Shown here: in pieces, positions 51,966 to 59,849 of the stretch | Position numbering within the stretch: position 1 is the first letter of the stretch | Layout: each line of letters starts with the position of its first letter | NCBI GenBank assembly: GCA_910585605.1 | Contig: CAJUFL010000009.1 | Span: 1-64,000 of the forward strand | DNA from: an uncultured Lachnospiraceae bacterium | Lineage (GTDB): Bacteria; Bacillota; Clostridia; Lachnospirales; Lachnospiraceae | Direction: 5' to 3' | Length of the DNA: 64,000 bases | Position numbers and translations under genes: made by a program | The notes under the pieces: model-generated | Told to the model about the DNA's origin: nothing | Databases searched by the model: none | The model's input: the letters and a program-made list of their open reading frames with translations, nothing else

Positions 51966-53738
51966 TTACATTTCCATCCCAACAGCAGTTTCCATTTGTG
52001 ATATATTTCCTAACGTCTGCTCTAAAACTGGTTCCAAACGATTCATTTCTGCAAGATCTTCTGTAAATCTGCATAGCTTCGGCTTTTCCCTATAACACTC
52101 CATCTTATGACCAAAAGCCTTTATGATATCATTAGCCCTTTGTATTCCTTCGGCAGTCCTGCCAGTACATATCCATAATTTTTTAATATCCGGATTGTTC
52201 TCCACAACTGCCTGCACCTGGCCGGTATCCCGATATGCCAGATAATATTCATCCGGTTCATAATCCATATTAAATTCAGCCTTGTAATTTCTTACACTGA
52301 TATCCCGATATGCCTGTATATCCTCCTTATCATCGCATAGGACTAAAATCTCGCATGATCCCTTAATGGAAAAATCCTCCGGAACCTTTTCCTGTCTCTG
52401 CTGTACATCCGGCTGATCTGGTTCCTGCTGCTCCTTTGTGATCTTTTCCTGCTGTTCCACGGAAGACTGTTCCCGTATCTCCTTTTTATCCTGACTGCGT
52501 TCCTGTACCCTGTAAGCTACCAGGTCTTCATTAAAATCCTTATGTGTCGGACGGTGTCTGGTTACTTTATATTCATTTCCATACTTTTCATAAATGGAAC
52601 GTGCAGCTCTCTCTCCGGCTGGTAATTTAAAAAAATGCTCGTTATATAAATCCCTTCCTAATATTTTTTTTCCAATACCCTTGTCATAATCACCCATGGA
52701 TTCATACAGTATATATTCCTGTTCTCCATCAATTTCAACAGTATATGTGCCCTCATCTGACATTATCAGCTGATCTTTAGTAAATGCAACATACTTTACG
52801 GAAACTTCCTCATTTCTGGCAATAAATCTTGAATAATCAGAATATGTTCGGAATAAAACACTGTCATCCATTTCCTTTGCCTTATTTACCTTTTCAATAT
52901 GCATTATTTTTTCCTTCAGATTTTCTTCTGCCCCCCAGACAGGATTCAGATACGGATCGTTGTCTGTGCACACCCTTATCTTTTCAATATCCTTATGATC
53001 TTCCAGAAACTGTTCCAATGCCTTACTCGCTACACCACCTAATGCAACATAAGAATCCTTTATCTCTTTTCCATAAATTTTCTGAAGGCTCATATATGAC
53101 AGAACATCTATCGGAGCCTCCAATACATTTAACGTTCTGGATGTACCGGATATAGAAAAAGAAAACGCTTTCTGGCTGCCTGGCACGTCCTGCTTAAAGG
53201 CTTTGCCGTATGTATTGGTAGATCTCACAGAAGCATGCTTTGCTATTCCTTCCTTATCCCTTCCTACAAAAACACAGCTTTTTTGTGTATTCTCATAGAC
53301 ATATCCCTTATCCACCATTTCTTTCAATATCCCAGAATCAATTCCCCGGGTCTTTGTAAGATATGCAAACACATGGCGGTATGTATCATTCTTGTCCGGG
53401 AGGTGGAACTCCCTAGGTGGCTCAGGTTCCGGTTTCCAATCCTGTGAATGCCGTATTGGCTCCATATCTTCGCCTAATAGCGTCTTGACTGCTTCCACCC
53501 ATGTTTTATTTTCCAGCTTCATGCACAGACTAATTGCTCCTTTCCCTCCTGTATCCTGTGTCTCCCAGTGCCATGTATTGGCTCCCCTGTGAAAATACAA
53601 TCCGCCCATATTTTGTGCCTTATACCACAAGCCACTTTTTTTAATTCCAATCCCCTGGCTTCTGGCATATTCCACAACGTCAACCCTACCAGCACGTTCA
53701 ATCTGTTCATCAGTAAATCTTTTCAACTGTCCCGCCAT
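51966..53738 (-). CDS. DUF3991/Toprim-domain protein with shared C-terminal tail
   Basis: 590 residues. An N-terminal DNA-binding-type region (FTDEQIERAGRVDVVEYARSQG), a DUF3991 domain (about 120-175), and a Toprim domain (about 205-275; Glu in LNVLEAPIDVLSYMSL and RVCTDNDP acidic pair). A low-complexity Gln/Glu linker (about 400-460) and a second nucleotide-binding-like domain follow. Toprim/DUF3991 proteins of conjugative elements are primase-like. The C-terminus ends in a diverged version of the tail (LEQTLGNISQMETAVGMEM). Preceded by a hairpin and AAGGAGG. Confidence 0.82.
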   Translation of the reverse strand: MAGQLKRFTDEQIERAGRVDVVEYARSQGIGIKKSGLWYKAQNMGGLYFHRGANTWHWETQDTGGKGAISLCMKLENKTWVEAVKTLLGEDMEPIRHSQDWKPEPEPPREFHLPDKNDTYRHVFAYLTKTRGIDSGILKEMVDKGYVYENTQKSCVFVGRDKEGIAKHASVRSTNTYGKAFKQDVPGSQKAFSFSISGTSRTLNVLEAPIDVLSYMSLQKIYGKEIKDSYVALGGVASKALEQFLEDHKDIEKIRVCTDNDPYLNPVWGAEENLKEKIMHIEKVNKAKEMDDSVLFRTYSDYSRFIARNEEVSVKYVAFTKDQLIMSDEGTYTVEIDGEQEYILYESMGDYDKGIGKKILGRDLYNEHFFKLPAGERAARSIYEKYGNEYKVTRHRPTHKDFNEDLVAYRVQERSQDKKEIREQSSVEQQEKITKEQQEPDQPDVQQRQEKVPEDFSIKGSCEILVLCDDKEDIQAYRDISVRNYKAEFNMDYEPDEYYLAYRDTGQVQAVVENNPDIKKLWICTGRTAEGIQRANDIIKAFGHKMECYREKPKLCRFTEDLAEMNRLEPVLEQTLGNISQMETAVGMEM

Positions 53739-53764
53739 ATTAAAACGCCTCCTTCCTTTACAAT

Positions 53765-53790
53765 AAAAAAAGAGCAGATTTCTCTGCTCC
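53765..53790 (-). terminator. Hairpin/U-tract upstream of Toprim gene
   Basis: On the minus strand GAGCAGAG-AAA-TCTGCTC (7 bp) is followed by TTTTTTT and the AAGGAGG site. Confidence 0.7.
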
Positions 53791-53797
53791 TTAATAG

Positions 53798-54799
53798 TTA
53801 CATCTCGATTCCCGGATCATGTTCTGGCAATTCTAATTCTCTTAAAGCTTCATCAACAGCCTTATTAAGATCTATCTCAAATTGATTAACATTAACCAGC
53901 TCTCCTTTACAGAACTGATATATATTATCAGAAAGCTTATCTTGCAGATCAACAGCCTGCATATTAGCTTCTTTTACCAAATCATTGAAAAATTCTTTAT
54001 CCCCTTCCTCTGCAAAAGGTACAACGATTACTTCATGGATAGAAGATGGAAGTATATATGCAGCTTCTCCAAATTTCTGGGCAATCCATTCCTGTACAGA
54101 AGGATACAGGACAGCTGTAGCTCCATTTATACATGTATCATTTGATATCACATACATCTCAATATCTATATCACCACCCATCTCTAATCCTTCAAGCATT
54201 TCCTCTCTAACCTGATCTGGTGCATGGTTCTGTATTATTTCATGCATTACATCTTTCATGTTTTTAATCCGTGCTGGAAAGATACGTTCTGTATTTTCCA
54301 TTGACAAATTGTGCAGTTCATCTAACGATATATTCCATGCTTCAAATTCCTGATTGCTGATTAAGGAACTGGCTATTCCCATAACATCCACTGAGTGTAT
54401 AAGACGGTATGTAAGAGCTAAATCCCCTGCCAGTGGCTTATATGGAACACCTCTTAATAATTCTTCATTCATGGAAAAATTAACAATTCTTGCCACTATT
54501 TTATGCTTTACCATATTGATATCAAATATATCTGTTTCCATTTCAATTTTTTCCTGAAGTGCGTGTGCATATTTTGTTTCAACGATACTTGCCGCTGCTT
54601 CAAAACTCATACCTTTCTTTACGGAATCATATAATTCATCAATATAAATATTAGGGGATATATTTTGTCCCTCCCCATATCCTGTAATGCCAGTTAAATA
54701 TATTCCATTATTTTTAAGAACATTCTGACATTCAAATTCTGCATCATATCTTTCATTCATCCAGTCAATCAGTCTTTGTTTAAATACCTCAAAATCCAC
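53798..54799 (-). CDS. DUF5688 family protein with shared C-terminal tail
   Basis: 333 residues, helical. DUF5688 features: GMSFEAAASIVETKYAHALQ, RIVNFSMNEELLRGVPYKPL, then DLALTYRLI, and LPSSIHEVIVVPF. Function of the family is unknown; it is common in Lachnospiraceae elements. The start is GTG at 54799, one base overlapping the previous small gene (TAGTG), with AAAGGAG upstream. The C-terminus reads KAVDEALRELELPEHDPGIEM-like, a member of the shared tail set. Confidence 0.78.
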   Translation of the reverse strand: MDFEVFKQRLIDWMNERYDAEFECQNVLKNNGIYLTGITGYGEGQNISPNIYIDELYDSVKKGMSFEAAASIVETKYAHALQEKIEMETDIFDINMVKHKIVARIVNFSMNEELLRGVPYKPLAGDLALTYRLIHSVDVMGIASSLISNQEFEAWNISLDELHNLSMENTERIFPARIKNMKDVMHEIIQNHAPDQVREEMLEGLEMGGDIDIEMYVISNDTCINGATAVLYPSVQEWIAQKFGEAAYILPSSIHEVIVVPFAEEGDKEFFNDLVKEANMQAVDLQDKLSDNIYQFCKGELVNVNQFEIDLNKAVDEALRELELPEHDPGIEM

Positions 54800-54909
54800 T
54801 ATTTGTTATCTCCTTTTTTCTCTTTCAACTTGTTAAAATAAAACTCCATTATCTTTTGTCTGTCGTCTTTTTTTCTTGTTTCAATATCCATTTTTGAAAT
54901 TTTCTTCAT
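54799..54909 (-). CDS. 36-residue basic small protein
   Basis: An ATG with AAGGAGG eight bases upstream opens a 36-codon frame (MKKISKMDIETRKKDDRQKI and onward), very rich in Lys, helical. Its stop overlaps the DUF5688 gene start by one base, so the two are translationally coupled. No family. Missed by length cut-offs. Confidence 0.65.
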   Translation of the reverse strand: MKKISKMDIETRKKDDRQKIMEFYFNKLKEKKGDNK

Positions 54910-54930
54910 AATCTTCCTCCTTTCCGCCAT

Positions 54931-54954
54931 AAAAAAGAGCAGATTTTTCTGCCC
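54931..54954 (-). terminator. Hairpin/U-tract upstream of 36-residue gene
   Basis: On the minus strand GGGCAGA-AAAA-TCTGCTC followed by TTTTTT, then GGAAAGGAGG. Confidence 0.7.
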
Positions 54955-54962
54955 TTTTATCG

Positions 54963-55601
54963 CTATATTTCAAGATCAGGTTCGGGCATTTCACACTCTG
55001 CCATCATTTCATCCAATACCCTGGAATATGCTTCTATCTGTTCTTCCTGTACCGGCCGCTTTGTATTCTCATGCTGGGGTGGTCTGTCCCGAACCTGCTC
55101 GCCTTTTATAATGATATTTACCAAGCTGTCTGCAAAATCCTTAGGATCCCTTATCAGGGAAATACGGTTATCCTGCCAGGTGCCTTTTGTATGGTTGATT
55201 CCGTTCAACAGCTTGATTCCCCTTGCCGGCGGCTGCCAGTTTTCAAAATTCTTAGTGTAATCATCCAGCAGGTAATCTGTTTCCTGAAGCTTATCCGGTA
55301 TCATATCTCGCTTATCCATTTCATATGGTACAAAAATCCGATGTGCTTTATCAATGCCAGGTAAATGCTCCGATACCCATTCATCCTTTTCATTTAAAGC
55401 ATAGTCGCTGTTTGTAAAATATTTGGATAACACAAAAACCTCTATCTCCGGATGCTCTGCTACTATATGGTTTACAGCAGCCACCACATTTTTATACTCC
55501 GGAAGATTTCGGTAATATCCTTTTTCAAACAATTCTTCCTCTGCTACTGGCTGCCACACGGCACAAGTGCCATCTAAATCTACAAATAAACGATTTCCCA
55601 T
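54963..55601 (-). CDS. 5'-nucleotidase-like HAD protein with shared C-terminal tail
   Basis: 212 residues. HAD motif I is FVDLDGTCAVW at the very N-terminus, and motif IV is LLDDYTKN, as in the 5'(3')-deoxyribonucleotidase (NT5C) type. Ser/Thr motif II is VLSKYF. It could act on nucleotides in the recipient or donor; substrate unknown. The C-terminus (VLDEMMAECEMPEPDLEI) is a tail-set member. GGGAGGTAA site. Confidence 0.75.
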   Translation of the reverse strand: MGNRLFVDLDGTCAVWQPVAEEELFEKGYYRNLPEYKNVVAAVNHIVAEHPEIEVFVLSKYFTNSDYALNEKDEWVSEHLPGIDKAHRIFVPYEMDKRDMIPDKLQETDYLLDDYTKNFENWQPPARGIKLLNGINHTKGTWQDNRISLIRDPKDFADSLVNIIIKGEQVRDRPPQHENTKRPVQEEQIEAYSRVLDEMMAECEMPEPDLEI

Positions 55602-55612
55602 AACTTACCTCC

Positions 55613-56656
55613 CTACATTTCCATTCCTAAATCCAGTTTAGAAAATTCCATTTCTGCCATGATATTTTCTACTGCTTCCTCTATTGTCTTTCCCTGTCCC
55701 TCTGTCCGGTTCTTCCACTTTTCTTTATAAACCGCCATTTCAAACCTTTCTTCAAATTTCATTAGAGAAACCCCAGGTTTGGGAACTGCCAGGTTATAAT
55801 TCCCATACCATTCTGTCACACGCTGGTCAGTCGGTACTTTCTGGCTGTTCTCATATGCATATATAACGTCTACTTTGTTCCAGTCGATTTCCCTAAGGGG
55901 AATATCACTTAATTCCGTGTTCTGGTCTGCTGAGGAGCGTAATAATTTCAACTGCCTGCTCTTTGCAGCTTCCCTTTCCTCTACGGGGATAGTATCCATT
56001 ACAAACTCAATCGTATCCAGATTTCTGTTTTCCCCCCTGATATCTGCATGGTTCAAATCTACATTGTCAAAAACCGTATGATAAAAGGAATTATCCTTTA
56101 TCACGGCATATCTCCCAAAAGATGCCTGTTGGAATGTACACCTCGAAAAGTGATTAGAATCCATTACGGTATCCTTCCATTCACAATTTATTAAAATTGC
56201 ATGAGTAAAATTATTATGTATGAACTGCGATTCACTGCATTCAATTGAATGCATATGGGCAGATTCAAAATTAGAATTAATAAAATCCGCATCGTTGATC
56301 CTGCAATGACCAATGCTTGCATGTTCAAAATTTGCATTGTTAAAATCCCCATGGATATACAGGTTGTTTATATAGGTGTATGACAGATCTATATGATCAC
56401 TTCCTGATATCCGGTCTATATCAGGCTGCTCTAGCTTTGGCATATTGCAAAAAGCACTGCCAAGTTTCGTCAGATCGACATTATTTAATAAATTACCTGC
56501 ATCCAGTTCCACTTCTGTTTCATGTTCCTGATATGCAACAAGTTTAATCTTATTATCATGAACCGGATTCCAGCCACAGTCCCCGCTGGGACGAATTACA
56601 AACATATGCGGTATCCCTTCTTTCATTCGTATACCATTTAATATCTCATATTCCAT
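55613..56656 (-). CDS. Pentapeptide-repeat-like protein with shared C-terminal tail
   Basis: 347 residues. An N-terminal domain (about 1-95), then pentapeptide-type repeats (about 95-200; NANFEHASIGHCRINDADFI and DFINSNFESA), which form a square beta-helix. Some pentapeptide proteins mimic DNA and bind gyrase; here that is only possible. A C-terminal domain with DWNKVDVIYAYENSQKVP follows, and the end (IEEAVENIMAEMEFSKLDLG then MEM) belongs to the tail set. GGAGG site. Confidence 0.75.
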   Translation of the reverse strand: MEYEILNGIRMKEGIPHMFVIRPSGDCGWNPVHDNKIKLVAYQEHETEVELDAGNLLNNVDLTKLGSAFCNMPKLEQPDIDRISGSDHIDLSYTYINNLYIHGDFNNANFEHASIGHCRINDADFINSNFESAHMHSIECSESQFIHNNFTHAILINCEWKDTVMDSNHFSRCTFQQASFGRYAVIKDNSFYHTVFDNVDLNHADIRGENRNLDTIEFVMDTIPVEEREAAKSRQLKLLRSSADQNTELSDIPLREIDWNKVDVIYAYENSQKVPTDQRVTEWYGNYNLAVPKPGVSLMKFEERFEMAVYKEKWKNRTEGQGKTIEEAVENIMAEMEFSKLDLGMEM

Positions 56657-56680
56657 TGCACTTCCTCCTTTCCTGCTGAT

Positions 56681-56713
56681 AAAAAAAGCGGAGCAAACAT
56701 ATGTATACTCCGG
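56681..56713 (-). terminator. Hairpin/U-tract upstream of pentapeptide gene
   Basis: On the minus strand CGGAG...CTCCG with a 14-base loop is followed by C and TTTTTTT, then AAAGGAGG. Confidence 0.6.
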
Positions 56714-56716
56714 TCC

Positions 56717-58216
56717 CTACTGCATCATTTCAAAACTTTCTTCTTCCATTATCTCTTCTGCCTGCATTGCCTCTTCAACAGCTTCTTCTACCGCCTGTTC
56801 TAATGTTTTAGCCTTGCTGTTCTCATTGATATTAACTACCTTTTCTTTAGGCTGTTCCAGTTCCATATCTGCCGCTTTACAGACATCCTTAGCTGCTTCT
56901 TTGGATACTGCCTCTGCTTCCTGCTTCGGATGCTTCTCCATATAATCCTGCCAGCTCTCGATGGATTTTCTTATTTCATCATCCAGCCCCTTTTCCTCAT
57001 AAGCATCCTCTGAAATAACCTCTGACTGAATAACCAGTTCCTTTATATCCTTTACCGCCTCATTTATCCTGGCATCTTTTATCTGTTCTGCCGTCATAGG
57101 CTGCCGTCTCTGGTATCTTGCCATTAAGTGCTCTGTAACATCTTCTATCTTTTCATTCAGCCATGAACGAATATCTTCAAAGGTTCTTTTTAATATAGTC
57201 TCTATATTTTCCATAACCATACGGAATCTTACAGCATGCATCTGATCCGCTGTCATATGTATGTCGGTTATCTTGGCTACATCCAGCCCGGCCTGAAGTC
57301 CTAGCCGGATCTCCCGCATCTGCATAGCATTATATGCCGGATCCACATATTCCTTTACCTTCAGTCCTTTTTCAAAACCTATACGGAGCTCATGTATCTG
57401 TTCTGCATCATAGAGGGACTGATTCAGGTTGTCCAGTTGTAGCTTTACTCCCCGCTTAGCTCCAATCCGCAGTTCCCTCATATGCTTAGCTGATATATGC
57501 GGGCTGTTATACCCTGTAATATCATTTTTTGCTTTCAGGGAAAGCCTCAGCTCCCGCATCTGCTGAGGGCTTAGATCTACATTCCTGTATAGGTCTGTTT
57601 CCAGCTTCTGTCTGGTACCCTTCATTATTTCTTTAAACTGCTGTTTAGTATAATGTTTAATCTGTGCCCTCTGTTCTTCCATTTTTTCTGCCGGTGATTG
57701 TGGTTTTTCCTGGCTTCTATCAGTTTCAACAGCCTGTTCCTGCACCTTTTTATCTGTCTTCTGATTCTTTGCAGCCTTCTCATTACTTTTTGTCTTCTGT
57801 ATCCGGCTCTTTGCACTGTCTGACCGTTCCAACGCTTCCTTCCTTTTCTGTTCCCGGATACGTTTCTCTTTTTCCCTCTGCTCCGGGTCTGTGCTTTTTT
57901 CATAGTGATAATATTCCGCATAAAGCTCCGATGCCTCGATAGGAATAGAATTCACCGGATCCTTATAATCCGCCACTGCCTCTTTTAAAGTCGGTCTTCT
58001 TATTCCTCCTTCTTCCTGAACCCGTGGCAGAATATTGATTTCATGTATCGAATCCCATTCAGCTATTATAGTATCTTTGTCCTCTGTCAAGATTTCATCC
58101 TCACTTAAAAGCATATAATAATCCATATTGCTGTTTGGCACTCGTGTTAAGATATATCCATCCGCACGCTCTTCTACCAGAGACTCTTTGTTAATTGAAA
58201 ATCTTGTTTTTGCCAT
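56717..58216 (-). CDS. Helical-repeat protein with shared C-terminal tail
   Basis: 499 residues. An N-terminal globular region (about 1-110), a Lys/Glu/Gln-rich linker (about 110-190), then five repeats of about 34 residues (about 210-345) with consensus QMRELRLGLKAGLDV (seen as QQMRELRLSLKAK, HMRELRIGAKRGV, QIHELRIGFEKGL, QMREIRLGLQAGL, QMHAVRFRMVMEN), a coiled-coil region and the tail AVEEAVEEAMQAEEIMEEES. Such repeats are seen in Clostridial element proteins but have no known role; probably a protein-binding solenoid. Confidence 0.75.
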   Translation of the reverse strand: MAKTRFSINKESLVEERADGYILTRVPNSNMDYYMLLSEDEILTEDKDTIIAEWDSIHEINILPRVQEEGGIRRPTLKEAVADYKDPVNSIPIEASELYAEYYHYEKSTDPEQREKEKRIREQKRKEALERSDSAKSRIQKTKSNEKAAKNQKTDKKVQEQAVETDRSQEKPQSPAEKMEEQRAQIKHYTKQQFKEIMKGTRQKLETDLYRNVDLSPQQMRELRLSLKAKNDITGYNSPHISAKHMRELRIGAKRGVKLQLDNLNQSLYDAEQIHELRIGFEKGLKVKEYVDPAYNAMQMREIRLGLQAGLDVAKITDIHMTADQMHAVRFRMVMENIETILKRTFEDIRSWLNEKIEDVTEHLMARYQRRQPMTAEQIKDARINEAVKDIKELVIQSEVISEDAYEEKGLDDEIRKSIESWQDYMEKHPKQEAEAVSKEAAKDVCKAADMELEQPKEKVVNINENSKAKTLEQAVEEAVEEAMQAEEIMEEESFEMMQ

Positions 58217-58230
58217 CTTTGTTTCCTCCT

Positions 58231-58851
58231 TTACATTTCCATTTCAAATTCCGGTTCCTGTGTCATAGCTGTTTCCAGTGCTTCTTCAACAGCCTTGTCC
58301 CATTGTGATTCCTTAACCTTATCACTTTGCCGATATACCTCGGCTACACCTGACAATTCATCAATGCAATGATCTTTCATTTTTTCTACTTCCTCACGTG
58401 TTCCCCCTGGTAATCCAAACCGTATGGTATCTGTATGGTCATTGAACTCCCGGATTGAAATATCACTCATCTTGACATCCTGCATCTGCATGATCAGAAA
58501 ATTATTGCCGCTTAATTCTGTCTGCCTGATGGATGATCTTACAAACAATGCCTGCTGGAAATTATTTTCCTTCATTTCACAATCAAATATATGGGTATGC
58601 TGGAACGTTGCATTTTCAAAATTGCACCTTACAAATCTGGCATTGGTTATATCTGCCCTTATGGTCGCTCCTGAAAAATCACATTCTGTAAAAGTCGCAT
58701 CCTTCATCTTAATATCATGAAACGTGGCACCTGAAAAATTTGCTCCGGTAAAGCTTTTCGCTATATTTGCTCTTATGTATGCGTATTTCAGGTTAGCTCC
58801 TGTTGTGTTCACTATCTCGTCCATCTGTTCCTGTAAAACCACATTATGCAT
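58231..58851 (-). CDS. Pentapeptide-repeat protein with shared C-terminal tail
   Basis: About 206 residues. Residues about 20-135 are clear pentapeptide repeats (ANLKYAYIRANIAKSFTGAN, ATFTECDFSGATIRADITNA), forming a beta-helix. The C-terminus (AVEEALETAMTQEPEFEMEM) is a close match to the tails of the next two genes. ATG 58851 has GGAGGTGGAGGAG just upstream; a GTG at 58860 is an alternative. Overlaps the next gene region closely (12-bp gap). Confidence 0.82.
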   Translation of the reverse strand: MHNVVLQEQMDEIVNTTGANLKYAYIRANIAKSFTGANFSGATFHDIKMKDATFTECDFSGATIRADITNARFVRCNFENATFQHTHIFDCEMKENNFQQALFVRSSIRQTELSGNNFLIMQMQDVKMSDISIREFNDHTDTIRFGLPGGTREEVEKMKDHCIDELSGVAEVYRQSDKVKESQWDKAVEEALETAMTQEPEFEMEM

Positions 58852-58860
58852 CTCCTCCAC

Positions 58861-58936
58861 CTCCTACATCTCCATTTCAAATTCCGGCTCTGGTATCATG
58901 GCTGCTTCTAAAGCCTCCTCAATGGCTGCATCATAT
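58861..58936. repeat. 76-bp direct repeat, copy 1 (C-terminal tail coding)
   Basis: Identical at 72 of 76 positions to 59774-59849. It codes for the last about 24 residues and stop of the 58864-59763 gene plus the ribosome binding site region of the next. The frame and position match in both copies. Confidence 0.85.
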
Positions 58937-59763
58937 AGACCTTCCGATTCCTTCGCTACTTTCCCAGGTTCGTGATTAATATGCTGCTCATCTACAGTCA
59001 AAGCAGTTGTATCATCATAATCATAAATCTTATCTGCAATCTCTTTTAAGGTTGAACCGCTGATCTCATAAGATCTTGTTGCCGTACTGCTGAAATGAAA
59101 CTGCTCATGATCCATACAGCTTTCACCTGCAATAAGTTCTATCCTCCCATTTACCCTGCCAAGATAAAACCTGTCAGGCATGCCATATTCCATTTTCTTC
59201 ATATATGATGGTTCCGTAATGATTTCTTGTCTTGCCTCCTCACTCAGCTGATATTGCAGAACAACCTGCTTGATGTCCGGAGTATCAAAATATTCTGAAG
59301 AAAGCTGGCGGGGCTGTTCCATGGGAACCCAGTCATCTTTTCCTAAAAACCTATCCCATTGTGTCTTGCGGAGATATTCTAACCTTAAGTTTGTCTGTTC
59401 TTTCTTCAGCATTATAACGGTATCTCCTGATTGCAGGGCTGAATCAATTTTCGAATTTAAATCCTTAAAATCATTATCTTTATATGTTCTTACTATGTCC
59501 GCTGTTTCCCTTTTCTGACAGTCGGCAGCTTCTGCTATCTTACTCTTCTGATTTTGCATTTTCTGCGAGTAAGACAATTTATAATCCACCACCTGTCCGT
59601 CCTGAATCTCTACCGGCATAACGGCACCTTTTTGATCAATAATTTTTGCATGATCTTCCTCAGTAAAAATTGCTCTTACACTTCCATCTACAAAATTTTC
59701 ACTAAGCCAGTTATTTAATATTTTGTGATTTTCACTATTTCCGGCTCCTTTTATGCTGAACAC
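58864..59763 (-). CDS. LPD-like hypothetical protein with shared C-terminal tail
   Basis: About 299 residues from a GTG at 59763 with AGGAGGG eight bases upstream (a longer frame to 59793 lies inside the ArdC gene). Alpha/beta, charged, with no clear catalytic motif (NHKILNNWLSENFVDGSVRA; GMPDRFYLGRVNGRIELIAG). It may be an LPD-type ('polyvalent protein') domain of conjugative elements, which is a guess from context. Ends AIEEALEAAMIPEPEFEMEM, the same as the ArdC protein upstream. Confidence 0.65.
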   Translation of the reverse strand: MFSIKGAGNSENHKILNNWLSENFVDGSVRAIFTEEDHAKIIDQKGAVMPVEIQDGQVVDYKLSYSQKMQNQKSKIAEAADCQKRETADIVRTYKDNDFKDLNSKIDSALQSGDTVIMLKKEQTNLRLEYLRKTQWDRFLGKDDWVPMEQPRQLSSEYFDTPDIKQVVLQYQLSEEARQEIITEPSYMKKMEYGMPDRFYLGRVNGRIELIAGESCMDHEQFHFSSTATRSYEISGSTLKEIADKIYDYDDTTALTVDEQHINHEPGKVAKESEGLYDAAIEEALEAAMIPEPEFEMEM

Positions 59764-59773
59764 CTTATCATCC

Positions 59774-59849
59774 CTCCTACATCTCCATTTCAAATTCCGG
59801 CTCTGGTATCATGGCTGCTTCTAAAGCTTCCTCAATAGCTGTCTCATAT
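59774..59849. repeat. 76-bp direct repeat, copy 2 (C-terminal tail coding)
   Basis: Second copy of the repeat at 58861-58936 (72/76 identical). Lies at the 3' end of the ArdC gene. Confidence 0.85.

Noticed and set aside
51778..52074. Leftward frames of 62-98 residues through the structured block
   Set aside because: They run through the nested hairpins and the Toprim gene end, and have no ribosome binding sites; the block is better read as a non-coding site.
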